Source: Pseudorasbora parva (taxonomy: Eukaryota > Chordata > Actinopteri > Cypriniformes > Gobionidae). Taken from it: a stretch of DNA of 64,000 nucleotides. Every line of letters begins with the position of its first letter. Position 1 is the stretch's first letter. Below are positions 24,506-35,066 of the stretch, one piece after another. Position numbers and translations under genes: made by a program. Under the pieces are notes generated by a model that worked only from the letters and a program-made list of their open reading frames with translations, had not been told where the DNA came from and searched no databases. The stretch lies in NCBI RefSeq assembly GCF_024679245.1, contig NC_090182.1:38729047-38793046 (forward strand). Direction: 5' to 3'.

Positions 24506-25171
24506 TGTACTAAACTGAGGTCCAGTCATTTACAGTCATATACATATGCAGTTAATTTATACGAGCAATAGTTAATTCATTGTTAGTATTTAGTCAGGCG
24601 TCAGTCATGCGTCTATTGTTAGGACCCAGGGGAGAAAGGACCCGGACGCTGACGCAGTTTAGTTTCAGTTATGATCGCCAGTATTATTAGCCTACTAGCG
24701 CGAGACGAACGCGAGGATAATGCCCGTTCATCCGCGATGCAGCAATAACTAATCGTGTGCGTGCATCAAAGAGTAAGTTTGTTTCTTGATTATGTTGTTT
24801 ATATTTGATCATAGTCTGTCTTTTAAGACGTGCAAATCGCGTCTGCCATATCACGTTTGTGAGTGAATATAGCTATTCCCATCATCGCTGTATAGACATA
24901 TTTCTAATACTGATGTCATACAAAATGCTGATTGTATTCATTTGCATATTGATGTTTATCATTTTGTGTATTTATAATTTATTATTGTTGTTTCTCTTTT
25001 TAGAACCACACTTAATTAAACACTGTTCAGCTTTGGAATGAGTGGTCTATGAGTGGTGTGTGCATCTAACTCATCCTAAACGGACATCCTTTAATTGTTC
25101 TGATCGGACAATCTTTGGTGGTTGCCACCGGGTATTATTAGCACCTAAGAGCTTAATAACAATTCTTTACA
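24506..25171 (+). repeat. 5' LTR of the BEL/Pao element
   Basis: Starts TGTACTAAACTGAGG and ends ATTCTTTACA, with TG...CA termini. The 666-bp sequence is repeated at 30931-31596 with no difference I could find by eye. It should hold the promoter and polyadenylation signals; aattaaac near 25013 is a weak candidate signal. Confidence 0.95.
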
Positions 25172-25189
25172 TGGTCCTTCGAGCCGGAT
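25172..25189 (+). promoter_or_regulatory. Primer binding site, tRNA-Tyr type
   Basis: TGGTCCTTCGAGCCGGAT begins directly after the LTR's terminal CA. Its complement ATCCGGCTCGAAGGACCA is the 3' end of eukaryotic tRNA-Tyr (GUA) including the CCA tail, as I recall that tRNA. Reverse transcription of minus-strand DNA would start here. Confidence 0.8.
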
Positions 25190-25210
25190 CTGGCAACTTC
25201 TGAATTAACA

Positions 25211-28200
25211 ATGTCCATACATAGTGATGAGAATAGTGATGTCACAGTACGTTCCCGTCGCCAAACGCAGATGCCAAGGTACCTCGAAGACTATGAGGTA
25301 GATTATGTGCCAGAGCAGCGATCGGTGCACACACACTCAGAGCACTCCAACGAGGTAGAACAGTTAATAGGGGCTACAGGAGGTCCATTACCACCTGAAA
25401 ACACCCTGGTTGCTGGTATTGAGCCCTTTCCTGCCTATGAGGGGAATACACACTTCTCTCCGGAAGAACTGCAGATGCGCCTAAAGGATCTGGAGGAGGA
25501 GAACCGTCAGCTCAGACATGACCTCAGAGAACATTCTGCAGCTCACTCTCCACGACCACTGTCTCCATCTCAACCCTTTCTGTCACCTAGACACTCAGCT
25601 TGTAATAAGGAGAATCGAGTCTCTATCTCACCGTCACACCACAAAGTAACGTCCACAAGTGATCAAAGAGATCCACGTTATGAAAGAGAAAGGTCAGTGA
25701 AACGCAGTGAGAATAATTTAGTCGCAGAACGTCAGCGTAACAGAATAGATGAGATTATACACGAGCTGCAGAGGATGAAGGCAAGTTCCAGACCAACTTC
25801 GCCATCGCCAGAGCGTACAGCAACGACCCAGAGGGCTGAACAGGCTAATGAACGCTACCAACACCCAAGGCAGTCATCCACACACTATTACGGCCCTAAT
25901 TCGAGGCAACAAAACCCATTTGTGCCTTATCGTTCCTCATCGCCACCCAGGCAAGAGAACACTTATCGTGGTCCAACCCCTACCATTCCTAACTTCACTA
26001 AAGAGGATCCACGTGAGTTTGCGAGGTTAAAGGTAGCTCTTGACAACCTCTTGCCGGCCGATGCTACGGAGCGCTTTAAGTTCCAGATATTGATGGACCA
26101 CTTGAAGCTAGAAGAAGCATTACTAATTGCTGACTCCTACAGTAACAGCAGGTACCCTTATAGTCATACCATGCAAGCTCTAACAGAACTCTATGGTCAA
26201 CCCCATCAACTTGCACTTCAACGCATTGCCATGCTGATGGATGGACCCAGCATAAGAAGTGGTGACACAAGAGCATTCAGGCTTTTCGCACTCAAGGTAC
26301 GGGCCCTGGTCGGAATGCTGGCGCAGCTAGGAAGTCCGGGACAAACAGAACTGACTTGTGGGTCTCACGTCTCCCGACTGCTGGCTAAATTGCCTCATGA
26401 TCTCCGAGCAAACTTTAAGAGGTATGTCAATCCACTTAAGACACCTATCCCTACGTTGCTTGAATTTGCAGAATGGCTGGAGTATGAGGTGAGGGTGCAA
26501 GAAGACGGTACTCAGTTTGGTGCTGACACCAGTAGAGAGAGACAGAGTTTCCGCAAAGATCAGCAAAGAGTGCCAAGAGAAACCCACAAATCTACTGCTA
26601 TCTTCCATGGAAGTGAGCAAAGACCATTTTTCAAGGCTGAATCTGTTCACCGCAATGCCGTTTCGGAGGTGAGATCACTAGAGAAACCGAAGAAATACTG
26701 CCCCTTTTGCAATACCACTCATCACTATCTCAATCAGTGTTCAAACTTCAAGTTGCTGACCAAAGAGCAGATTGTGACCTGGATCAGATCCAATCAGAGA
26801 TGCTGGAGATGTGGGCGGGATCACCATGCAGGTCAGTGTACTTTGAAGGCGAAATGCAAAAGGTGTCAAAGAAGACATCTAGAAATTCTGCATGAGGCCA
26901 ATAGTGACATGAGTGCTAATGCTACCAAAGACATGGGTGATATCTTACAGTCTACCAGCACCACAGTAGAAACTCTGTACATTGACCGTCCAACAGGCAG
27001 CAGTAGAGTGTTACTGAAATTGTGCAGGGTCATCATACGCAATGGAGACTTTTCACTGGATACATATGCACTGCTGGATGATGGTTCTGAGCGTACTATA
27101 CTTCTCCACGAGGCAGCTGAGCAACTCCACCTCTATGGTAAGCCAGAAGACCTGTCTCTTCGCACAGTGCGCCAAGACATCCGCATCATCCATGGCTCCA
27201 CGGTATCATTCTCGGTGAGTCCCGCCACACGGCCAGATTGTAACTTTGCAATAAGAAGAGCCTTCACAGCTGAGGAGCTAGGACTAGCACCTCATTCCTA
27301 CCCAATTGAAATGCTCCAAAAGAGATATCGCCATCTTAGAGGCCTACCTCTGCAGTCAGTCGACCATGCACGGCCACTACTGCTGATTGGGTCAGATTAT
27401 CCTCAACTGATCACCCCCCTCGAGCCAGTTCGGTTGGGACCCCCTGGAGGGCCAGCGGCTGTGAAAACTCGTCTGGGCTGGACACTCCAAGGTCCATCCA
27501 AGTACCTTGAACATGTTCCATACACACAGCAGTGCTTGTTCACATCTGTAAGTCTTGCACCTAATGATCTATTCAGTCAGGTCGAGAGATTGTGGCAGAT
27601 GGACATCTTGCCCTACCAAAATGAACGGCTTGTTACCAGGTCGAAGCAAGATGCACAAGCTTTGCGTACGCTGGAAGAGAAAACAATGAGGATTGAAGTC
27701 GAAGGTGTACAGAGGAACGCTACCCCCCTCCTGTGGAAAACCAGTCTACCACCTCTAGCCGCTCCAAAGGAAGCAGTGTTGCCTCAGTTGCGTAGAATGG
27801 AAAATCAGCTGAAACAGAGCTCTGAGAAATCCCAGGTATACAAGTCTGAGATAAACAAGCTGTTAGAATCAGGCTATGTGGAGAAAATTCCCCAATCTAC
27901 AGAGACACAGACTCAAGGGTGGTACATTCCACACCACATGGTCCACCACAATGGGAAGAACAGAATTGTATTCAATTGTTCCTTCAACTTCCAAGGGCTG
28001 AGCCTGAATGAATATCTTCTTCCTGGGCCAATTTTGGGTGCGACTTTGCTGGGAGTACTTATCCGTTTCCGAGAGTATGCTGTAGCCATTAGCAGTGACA
28101 TAAAGGGGATGTTTCATCAGGTGCGTCTCCTGCCAGAAGATCAAGTATTCCTGCGTTTCCTGTGGCGAGACCTGAACACAACCAATCAACCTGATGTCTA

Positions 28201-30880
28201 TCAATGGTCAGTGTTACCCTTTGGCACTACGTGCAGCCCGTGCTGTGCAATCTTTGCTCTTCGGAAACATGTCACCGATCACAGTCAACCAGACAGCGAG
28301 GTACGAGCATCTGTAGAAGGTTGTTTCTATGTGGACAATTGGTTGCAAAGTGTTCCCTCTCTTGAGACTGCTAGACAATTAGTAGATGACATGCGACATC
28401 TGCTGGCCAAGGGTGGATTTGAACTGCGCCAATGGGCTAGTAATACTCCCCAACTCCTGCAACACCTGCCGCAGCAAATCAGGTCAGAGAACCATGAGCT
28501 TTGGTTTAGCTCAGACAGAGCAGATCCCCAAGAACGCACACTGGGACTTCGGTGGCAGTGCAGAGCTGACACACTTGGCTATAAACATGGCCATATTGTA
28601 AAAACTGAGCCCACTATGCGCCACATATATAGCATCCTTTCCAGCCAATACGATCCGTTGGGATTCATCACTCCCTTTACCACTAGAGCTAAGATCATTG
28701 TCCAAAGGCTCTGGGATAAAAAAAGAGAATGGGATGACCCTGAACTGCCCACAGACCTCCGGAATGCCTGGCTCACATGGGAGGATGAGCTTCCACAACT
28801 TTCCAGTGTCACACTGCCCAGATGCTACACCACAAAGATAGATCCTTTGACTAGCTCAAGAAGTGTGCACACATTCTGTGATGCCTCAGAGCGAGCGTAC
28901 GGTGCCGTAGCCTATCTCCGCACTGAAGATAATAAAGGGCAAATAGAGGTGTCATTCTTGGCTGCTAGATCCCGAGTCGCTCCAAAGAAGCAGCAAACAA
29001 TTCCCCGACTTGAGCTATGTGCAGCTCTAACCGGCTCACAACTGGCAGCTGTCCTGAAAAAAGAGCTCACACTAGAAATCAGCAGTTTCAAATACTGGAC
29101 TGATTCTACAACCGTCCTCAACTGGCTGCAATCAGACTCATGTCACTTCAAAGTATTTGTAGGAACTAGAGTGGCGGAGATTCAAGAGCTAACTGACTCT
29201 CAATCATGGTCCTATGTACAATCACACGACAACCCTGCAGACGATATTACTCGTGGCCTGTCACTGGCTCAGCTAGCCAAACCATCCCGCTGGAAGAATG
29301 GCCCAGAATTTCTGCAGAAACATCCATCGAATTGGCCCAAATTGCCCAACCTAGAGCCTGCTGACACATCAAAGGAAATGCGAAAACCAATATCCTTCCA
29401 TCTTCTAATAACTCAGGCTGAGCAGCCTTCAATTGACTTAACTCAATACGACAACTTTCAAGAGCTTGTAGATGCCACAGCCAGATCCCTTCACGGGGCG
29501 GCCAGTCCCACAGGCCACGTCACGGCTGACACATATAAGAATGCAGAGATCAGAGTCATCCAACAGTCTCAAGTGGAGAGTTTTCCTGACGAATATGCTC
29601 AGCTGCAAGCAGGGAAACTCATCTCCCCAAACAGTCGTCTGAAGACCTTAGCTCCTGAATTTGATTCTAACACACAGCTTATTAGAGTGGGTGGGCGACT
29701 CCGAAGATGTCACCAGCTAAGCCCTGACATTCTGCACCCAGTTGTACTAGACCCAGTCCATCCAGTGACTAAGCTATTAATTCAGCAGTATGACGCACAG
29801 CTCCACCACCCTGGTACTGAAAGAGTCTTTTCGGAAATCAGAAGACGCTTCTGGATCTTGAGAGGTCGTCAAGCTGTTCGATCAATTCAGCATCACTGTA
29901 CTGAGTGTCAACGGTGGCGTGGCAAGCCCAATATCCCTAAAATGGCTGACTTACCCCCTTCCAGTTTGAGACTCTTCAAACCAGCCTTTTATTCTACAGG
30001 CATGGACTGTTTCGGGCCATTTACTATCAAGATTGGGCGGCGGAATGAAAAACGGTGGGGTATCATTTATAAATGTTTGACCACAAGGGCTGTGTACATA
30101 GACCTTCTCTCTCAAGCCGACACAGATTCTTTCCTCATGTCTCTACGTCGATTCATCGCCCGTAGAGGAAAGCCTCATGAGTTGCGCTCTGATCAGGGTA
30201 CCAATTTCAAAGGTGGAGATCGTGAGCTTAGGGAAGCCTTCAACAATATTCACCCTCAATTGCAAAGAGAACTTGCCAAGCAACAGATCGACTTTCAGTA
30301 CAATCCACCAAACTCCCCACATTTCGGAGGATCCTGGGAAAGAGAGATCAGATCTGTAAAAGCTGCACTTTACACCACCATTGGTGCTCAAACAGTCACA
30401 GAGGAAGTGCTCAGAACTGTCTTGATTGAAATTGAGGGGATTCTAAATTCAAAGCCGTTGGGATATGTATCCTCAGATGTAGCTGACCCGGATCCAATAA
30501 CCCCTAACTCACTCTTCATGGGCCGGCCAGACTCCGCCTTGCCTCAGGTAATTTACCCTGCATCTGAACTGCTCAGCCGCAAACGCTGGAGACACAGCCA
30601 GATACTGGCAGATCAGTTCTGGAGTAGTTATCTGCGCAATTACCTGCCCGGACTTCAGTCTCGTCAGAAGTGGCAACAGGAGAAAGACAACCTGGCAGTA
30701 GGGACAGTGGTTATGATTGCTGATCCACAATTCCCCAGAGCACTCTGGCCCATTGGGACTGTGAAAACTGTCCTGACAGGAGCTGATGATAAAGTCAGAG
30801 CGGCAGAAATCCAGGTCAAAGACAGAACCTACATCAGACCCGTTGCCAGGCTCATTAAACTCCCTTCACTCCCTGAATGA
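25211..30880 (+). CDS. BEL/Pao gag-pol polyprotein
   Basis: Single 1889-residue polyprotein. The ATG at 25211 lies 22 bp after the primer binding site and is the first in this frame. In order: a charged coiled region (about 80-110); a gag domain of the DUF1759 type (about 260-430); Cys/His zinc clusters at about 497-510, 531-543 (CWRCGRDHHAGQC) and 549-561; an aspartic protease with LLDDGSE (Asp 623/624); reverse transcriptase with SSDIKGMFHQV (Asp963) and the catalytic box YVDN (1040-1043); RNase H with FCDASE (Asp1224), RLELC and WTDSTT (Asp1298); an integrase zinc domain (HH 1532-1533, CTEC 1563-1566); an integrase core with Asp1599, Asp1661 and Glu1710 (GSWEREI); and a C-terminal DUF5641-like domain ending at KLPSLPE. 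There are no stops or frameshifts. The polyprotein would be cut by its own protease and would act in cytoplasmic particles, then integrate in the nucleus. The second Asp of the usual YVDD is Asn here. Confidence 0.95.
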   Translation: MSIHSDENSDVTVRSRRQTQMPRYLEDYEVDYVPEQRSVHTHSEHSNEVEQLIGATGGPLPPENTLVAGIEPFPAYEGNTHFSPEELQMRLKDLEEENRQLRHDLREHSAAHSPRPLSPSQPFLSPRHSACNKENRVSISPSHHKVTSTSDQRDPRYERERSVKRSENNLVAERQRNRIDEIIHELQRMKASSRPTSPSPERTATTQRAEQANERYQHPRQSSTHYYGPNSRQQNPFVPYRSSSPPRQENTYRGPTPTIPNFTKEDPREFARLKVALDNLLPADATERFKFQILMDHLKLEEALLIADSYSNSRYPYSHTMQALTELYGQPHQLALQRIAMLMDGPSIRSGDTRAFRLFALKVRALVGMLAQLGSPGQTELTCGSHVSRLLAKLPHDLRANFKRYVNPLKTPIPTLLEFAEWLEYEVRVQEDGTQFGADTSRERQSFRKDQQRVPRETHKSTAIFHGSEQRPFFKAESVHRNAVSEVRSLEKPKKYCPFCNTTHHYLNQCSNFKLLTKEQIVTWIRSNQRCWRCGRDHHAGQCTLKAKCKRCQRRHLEILHEANSDMSANATKDMGDILQSTSTTVETLYIDRPTGSSRVLLKLCRVIIRNGDFSLDTYALLDDGSERTILLHEAAEQLHLYGKPEDLSLRTVRQDIRIIHGSTVSFSVSPATRPDCNFAIRRAFTAEELGLAPHSYPIEMLQKRYRHLRGLPLQSVDHARPLLLIGSDYPQLITPLEPVRLGPPGGPAAVKTRLGWTLQGPSKYLEHVPYTQQCLFTSVSLAPNDLFSQVERLWQMDILPYQNERLVTRSKQDAQALRTLEEKTMRIEVEGVQRNATPLLWKTSLPPLAAPKEAVLPQLRRMENQLKQSSEKSQVYKSEINKLLESGYVEKIPQSTETQTQGWYIPHHMVHHNGKNRIVFNCSFNFQGLSLNEYLLPGPILGATLLGVLIRFREYAVAISSDIKGMFHQVRLLPEDQVFLRFLWRDLNTTNQPDVYQWSVLPFGTTCSPCCAIFALRKHVTDHSQPDSEVRASVEGCFYVDNWLQSVPSLETARQLVDDMRHLLAKGGFELRQWASNTPQLLQHLPQQIRSENHELWFSSDRADPQERTLGLRWQCRADTLGYKHGHIVKTEPTMRHIYSILSSQYDPLGFITPFTTRAKIIVQRLWDKKREWDDPELPTDLRNAWLTWEDELPQLSSVTLPRCYTTKIDPLTSSRSVHTFCDASERAYGAVAYLRTEDNKGQIEVSFLAARSRVAPKKQQTIPRLELCAALTGSQLAAVLKKELTLEISSFKYWTDSTTVLNWLQSDSCHFKVFVGTRVAEIQELTDSQSWSYVQSHDNPADDITRGLSLAQLAKPSRWKNGPEFLQKHPSNWPKLPNLEPADTSKEMRKPISFHLLITQAEQPSIDLTQYDNFQELVDATARSLHGAASPTGHVTADTYKNAEIRVIQQSQVESFPDEYAQLQAGKLISPNSRLKTLAPEFDSNTQLIRVGGRLRRCHQLSPDILHPVVLDPVHPVTKLLIQQYDAQLHHPGTERVFSEIRRRFWILRGRQAVRSIQHHCTECQRWRGKPNIPKMADLPPSSLRLFKPAFYSTGMDCFGPFTIKIGRRNEKRWGIIYKCLTTRAVYIDLLSQADTDSFLMSLRRFIARRGKPHELRSDQGTNFKGGDRELREAFNNIHPQLQRELAKQQIDFQYNPPNSPHFGGSWEREIRSVKAALYTTIGAQTVTEEVLRTVLIEIEGILNSKPLGYVSSDVADPDPITPNSLFMGRPDSALPQVIYPASELLSRKRWRHSQILADQFWSSYLRNYLPGLQSRQKWQQEKDNLAVGTVVMIADPQFPRALWPIGTVKTVLTGADDKVRAAEIQVKDRTYIRPVARLIKLPSLPE

Positions 30881-30920
30881 CTGTGAGTACTGTCCCAAGA
30901 TGCAAATCTGCAAGCACATT

Positions 30921-30930
30921 TGGGGGCGGC
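30921..30930 (+). promoter_or_regulatory. Polypurine tract before the 3' LTR
   Basis: TGGGGGCGGC sits directly before the 3' LTR. It is G-rich rather than a pure purine run, at the position where plus-strand synthesis should be primed. Confidence 0.6.
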
Positions 30931-31596
30931 TGTACTAAACTGAGGTCCAGTCATTTACAGTCATATACATATGCAGTTAATTTATACGAGCAATAGTTAA
31001 TTCATTGTTAGTATTTAGTCAGGCGTCAGTCATGCGTCTATTGTTAGGACCCAGGGGAGAAAGGACCCGGACGCTGACGCAGTTTAGTTTCAGTTATGAT
31101 CGCCAGTATTATTAGCCTACTAGCGCGAGACGAACGCGAGGATAATGCCCGTTCATCCGCGATGCAGCAATAACTAATCGTGTGCGTGCATCAAAGAGTA
31201 AGTTTGTTTCTTGATTATGTTGTTTATATTTGATCATAGTCTGTCTTTTAAGACGTGCAAATCGCGTCTGCCATATCACGTTTGTGAGTGAATATAGCTA
31301 TTCCCATCATCGCTGTATAGACATATTTCTAATACTGATGTCATACAAAATGCTGATTGTATTCATTTGCATATTGATGTTTATCATTTTGTGTATTTAT
31401 AATTTATTATTGTTGTTTCTCTTTTTAGAACCACACTTAATTAAACACTGTTCAGCTTTGGAATGAGTGGTCTATGAGTGGTGTGTGCATCTAACTCATC
31501 CTAAACGGACATCCTTTAATTGTTCTGATCGGACAATCTTTGGTGGTTGCCACCGGGTATTATTAGCACCTAAGAGCTTAATAACAATTCTTTACA
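30931..31596 (+). repeat. 3' LTR of the BEL/Pao element
   Basis: 666 bp, the same length as the 5' LTR and matching it throughout by eye. It is followed by the second GTGCA target copy. Confidence 0.95.
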
Positions 31597-31970
31597 GTGC
31601 AGAACAGAAATGTTTATTAAGTCACTAAAGGAACTTAGGCAGACAGCCGATCACAGCACGGGTGATGCAGATCTGGAGCATAACAGGAACAAACAAAGGA
31701 ATACGGTCCTTAGAAACGGGCCGAAGTCTTGAGCTCGTAGCGGGAAGGCCGTGGCGAGTGAAACCACCCCAGACACAGCACTCAGCACCACAGAGAGCGT
31801 CCAGAGAGTACTCACGTACAGCAGGAGACTGGACAGAAACACAGGTGAGACCAACACGAACAGACACTGGACAAACCGACCAGACTAGACAGGACAAACG
31901 AGAGATCAGCACTAGATCGAGATGCATTCAATAATAATCTGGCAAAGAAGCCACAAACACGAGTCACTAA

Positions 31971-32846
31971 AGCCTAGTTCAGACTGCACGATTTTCAGAC
32001 TCGTCGGGTCACTGCTCTATTCACACTGCATGACTATCTGGGGTATCATTCAGTCACTGCTGTGTTCACACTGCACGATGGTTTGACGACAGAGGAGTTC
32101 ACACTGCACGACTGAACAAGAGGAAGAATCGCCGACAACTCTCTCGCTCTCCGGTGTGCAAACTACGTTTCCCAAACACACGTGCGATGTGACGAGTAAA
32201 CAACGCGAGATCACACGTGCGTCAGACCGGAGTTCTCGCGCGAGACTTGGAATTGTTATTAAAAATGATAAACTTCACAAAGTTTGCTTCAAATTGTATG
32301 TGCGCTGATTTGTGGAGAAAAAGAAAAAAGATTATGGCGGAAGAAATTGTTGGAGAGACAGAGGGAGCCAGGATTGTGTTCTGCAAAGACAGTTTGAGGT
32401 AAATAAATAATTTTGTAATGTGCTGCTGCTGTGGCTGGATGTGCAAATGTTTGCCCTTTGTTTCTGTTTGATAGAATTGTAAATATATCTATTAAAATAC
32501 TGAAATTATGCTCTATAACTCCTCCCTGAACCTCCTGCTGCACTGTATCTCACTCTTTCATTGGCTGTCGGTCATCGCCGACGTAATTTTCAGTCAGAAC
32601 GCTGTTCACACAGCAGGAGTTTGAATCGCCGACAGGTCCAGATATTTAGCATGCCAAATATCTCACCGGCGTCGGCGACTCGTCGGCGATTCTCTCTGAT
32701 CGCGTCTTTGATCATTCATACTGCGTGATTGTCACTCGCGTGCACGAGCACCGATTTGCCTGTGATCTCGGGCATTTGTCGGCGATTTCACAAAACCTGT
32801 CGGCGACTCAAAATCGGGGCAAAAATCGGGCAGTGTGAACTAGGCT
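31971..32846. mobile_element. PIF/Harbinger-like MITE with TAA duplication
   Basis: Perfect 11-bp ends AGCCTAGTTCA and TGAACTAGGCT are flanked by TAA (31968-31970 and 32847-32849). A 3-bp TWA target is typical of PIF/Harbinger. The interior repeats short motifs such as gtcggcgat and cactgcacgac and has no transposase. It is inserted in the minus-strand solo LTR. Confidence 0.75.
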
Positions 32847-33081
32847 TAAATAGCCAGAGAGAAGCATGCAAAGAGGAACAGGTGTGCTCTCAATCAGAGA
32901 GCGCGCTGATTGTGATAGCACACAGCTGAGAGAGAGAGAGAGAGAGAAGCCAAACCTAACTCATGACACATGAGAATCAACCATATTTTGATCTCATGAG
33001 AATATGTGTGTAGTTTTAGGCAAAGTGTAATTGTACCACATGTATATTTATTTACATTTGCATACACACTGAAATGTAAAC

Positions 33082-33470
33082 CAGTCAGGCATAACATTAT
33101 GACCAGCTGAAGTGAATAACTCTGATTATCTCTTCATCACGGCACCTGTTAGTGGGTGGGATATATTAGGCAGCAAGTGAACATTTTGTCCTCAAAGTTG
33201 ATGTGTTAGAAGCAGGAAAAAATGAGCAAGCATAAGGATTTGAGTGAGTTTGACAAGGTGCAAATTGTGATGGCTAGAGGACTGGGTCAGAGCATCTCCA
33301 AAACTGCAGCTCTTGTGGGGTGTTCCCGGTCTACAGTGGTCAGTATCTATCAAAAGGGATGACAGGGTCATGGGTGGCCAAGGCTCATTGATGCACGTGA
33401 GTAGCGAAGACTGGCCTGTGTGGTAGCCCAATCAAAAAGACAAGCTACTGTAGCTCAAGAAGTTAACCAC
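33082..33470 (+). pseudogene. 5' fragment of a Tc1-like transposon
   Basis: Starts with the terminal repeat motif ggcataacattatgacca, also seen at 36639. An ATG at 33222 opens [20 protein letters not shown] and the helix-turn-helix segment [19 protein letters not shown], then hits TGA at 33360. After this, shifted, come HGWPRLIDA-type residues of the second DNA-binding motif. The element stops near 33470, before any catalytic residue, where a TTAA-type MITE fragment begins. Confidence 0.75.
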
Positions 33471-33477
33471 TTTAGCT

Positions 33478-33738
<261 letters not shown>

Positions 33739-34143
33739 CCGATTTTTGGTAATGCGATATATCACGATAATGAATATGCACAATATTGTTATCGTAGGCA
33801 CTTCAAAATATCGTAAATAATTATTTATTAACAATTATAAAAAAAAATATTTAGTATTAAAAGTATTAATACTATTATAATGAATATGTTGCCCATCAAC
33901 CGTAAATGCTCAACACCGCATGTTTTCTGTGTCAAAGGGACACGCGCTCAGATGTAAATAAGAAGCACATGAACGACTGAAGGAGACGCGCTGCTGAATG
34001 AAGTGCCACTCAGTGACAGCAGAGGGCGCTGATGAACTGCAGAATGCAGCGGTTTCCCCGGAAACCCCGCAAACAAAAGTAACCACACTAGTGAAGTTTT
34101 TAAAACAGCCATTCGTTTTTGTAATCTCAGTGTTGTTCATCAC

Positions 34144-35066
34144 TAGCCTGACAAGCCAGACCCACATCAAGATGTTTGGTCTGGAAATTCACCATTGACA
34201 GGGCTCAATCCGAGGGGCGGGATAAACGGTTGTCTTTCAAACTCCCTCTGCACGCGATAGGATAGCGGTACAACCAACCAGAGCAACAAAGGTTAAACAG
34301 AGCTCGCTGATAGATTAAACTTTCGCCGTATCCGGTCGGCTAAACTCAGAACACATCTTCCCTTTTTAAGAATGACTTCAGTGCCGTTCTTTGTTCTTTT
34401 CTCAGAGAGAAGCTTAACTCCAAGTCTTTCAGAGTCGCGGTCAAAGCTGATTCGAAAGACCGCCGTTCGCCAGTTTCTGTGTTTACTAGAAGCACGCAAA
34501 CGCAACTCGGCCGTCATTATGGCCCCGCCCACCGACTCTATACATGATGTGATTGGGCCGTCCAGATTTTGAGGAACACAGCTCAGAATGGTATTGAGAG
34601 TGCCTAGACGACACTTGCGGGAAAATTAAATTTGCTGCCGCTACACTGTAAAAAAATTTGGTTGTTTTTTGTTGGTTTAACTTAAAAAAGTAAGTAACCT
34701 GGTTGCCTTAAAATTTTGAGTTTATTGAAAATAAAAATTTGAGTTGATACAATGAAGGAAATTTGTTTAATAAATAGAGACTCAAAATATTTTTGTATCT
34801 GAACCACATAAAAAATTTGATAAATCATGAAAATAGCACTATTTGGCATGTTTCACTGCGTCATCAGAAATAACACACACATAATTACCCAATATGCTTA
34901 CAAAATCTTTTAATAATATTTTAATAAAGGTTGTTGAATCTCAAAAAATGTTCATTGTATTAACTCAAAATTTCAATTTCAATGAACTCAAAATTTTAAG
35001 GCAACCAGGTAACTTTTTTTCTAAATAATTTTTTACAGTGTAGGGTGCGTCTAGATTTCTAGGCTG
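34144..35066. mobile_element. TAGCCT-ended transposon with 9-bp duplication, copy 2
   Basis: Begins TAGCCTGACAAGCCAGACCC, as in copy 1, and ends TTTCTAGGCTG. Flanked by gttcatcac at 34135-34143 and 35067-35075, an exact 9-bp duplication. It is longer than copy 1 because it keeps about 200 bp of extra interior (34350-34540) and contains the 397-bp MITE at 34644-35040. Confidence 0.8.
34644..35040. mobile_element. TA-flanked MITE with CACTGTAAAAAA ends, copy 2
   Basis: Same family as 22041-22409. Flanked by TA at 34642-34643 and 35041-35042. Copy 1 of the host TAGCCT element reads ctgccgctagggtgcg at this point, giving the exact empty site: one TA, no other change. Confidence 0.92.

Larger units (their letters stand above)
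24506..31596 (+). mobile_element. Full-length BEL/Pao LTR retrotransposon
   Basis: A 7.1-kb element with two 666-bp LTRs that read the same throughout, a tRNA-Tyr-type primer binding site, one uninterrupted 1889-codon gag-pol frame, a G-rich polypurine tract and a 5-bp target duplication GTGCA (24501-24505 and 31597-31601). All known parts of an autonomous BEL/Pao element are present. Identical LTRs mean a recent insertion, because the two LTRs are copied from one template. It lies inside an older minus-strand solo LTR. Confidence 0.95.
24467..32968 (-). mobile_element. Solo LTR (minus strand) split by a BEL/Pao element and a Harbinger-like MITE
   Basis: Read on the minus strand, the outer pieces form one LTR. 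It starts TGTCATGAGTTAGG at 32968, contains AATAAA before its 3' part (near 31612), and ends CTACAATCTCTGACA at 24467. It has TG...CA termini. CATGA flanks it at 24462-24466 and 32969-32973, a 5-bp duplication. Two later insertions split it: 24506-31596 (duplicated GTGCA) and 31971-32846 (duplicated TAA). Without them the LTR is about 530 bp. No internal retroviral region is attached, so it is a solo LTR. Its class (gypsy or ERV) is not determined. Confidence 0.8.

Noticed and set aside
24805..25041. 78-codon frame repeated at 31230-31466
   Set aside because: It lies inside both LTRs of the BEL/Pao element. The duplication is explained by the LTRs, and LTRs of this class are non-coding.
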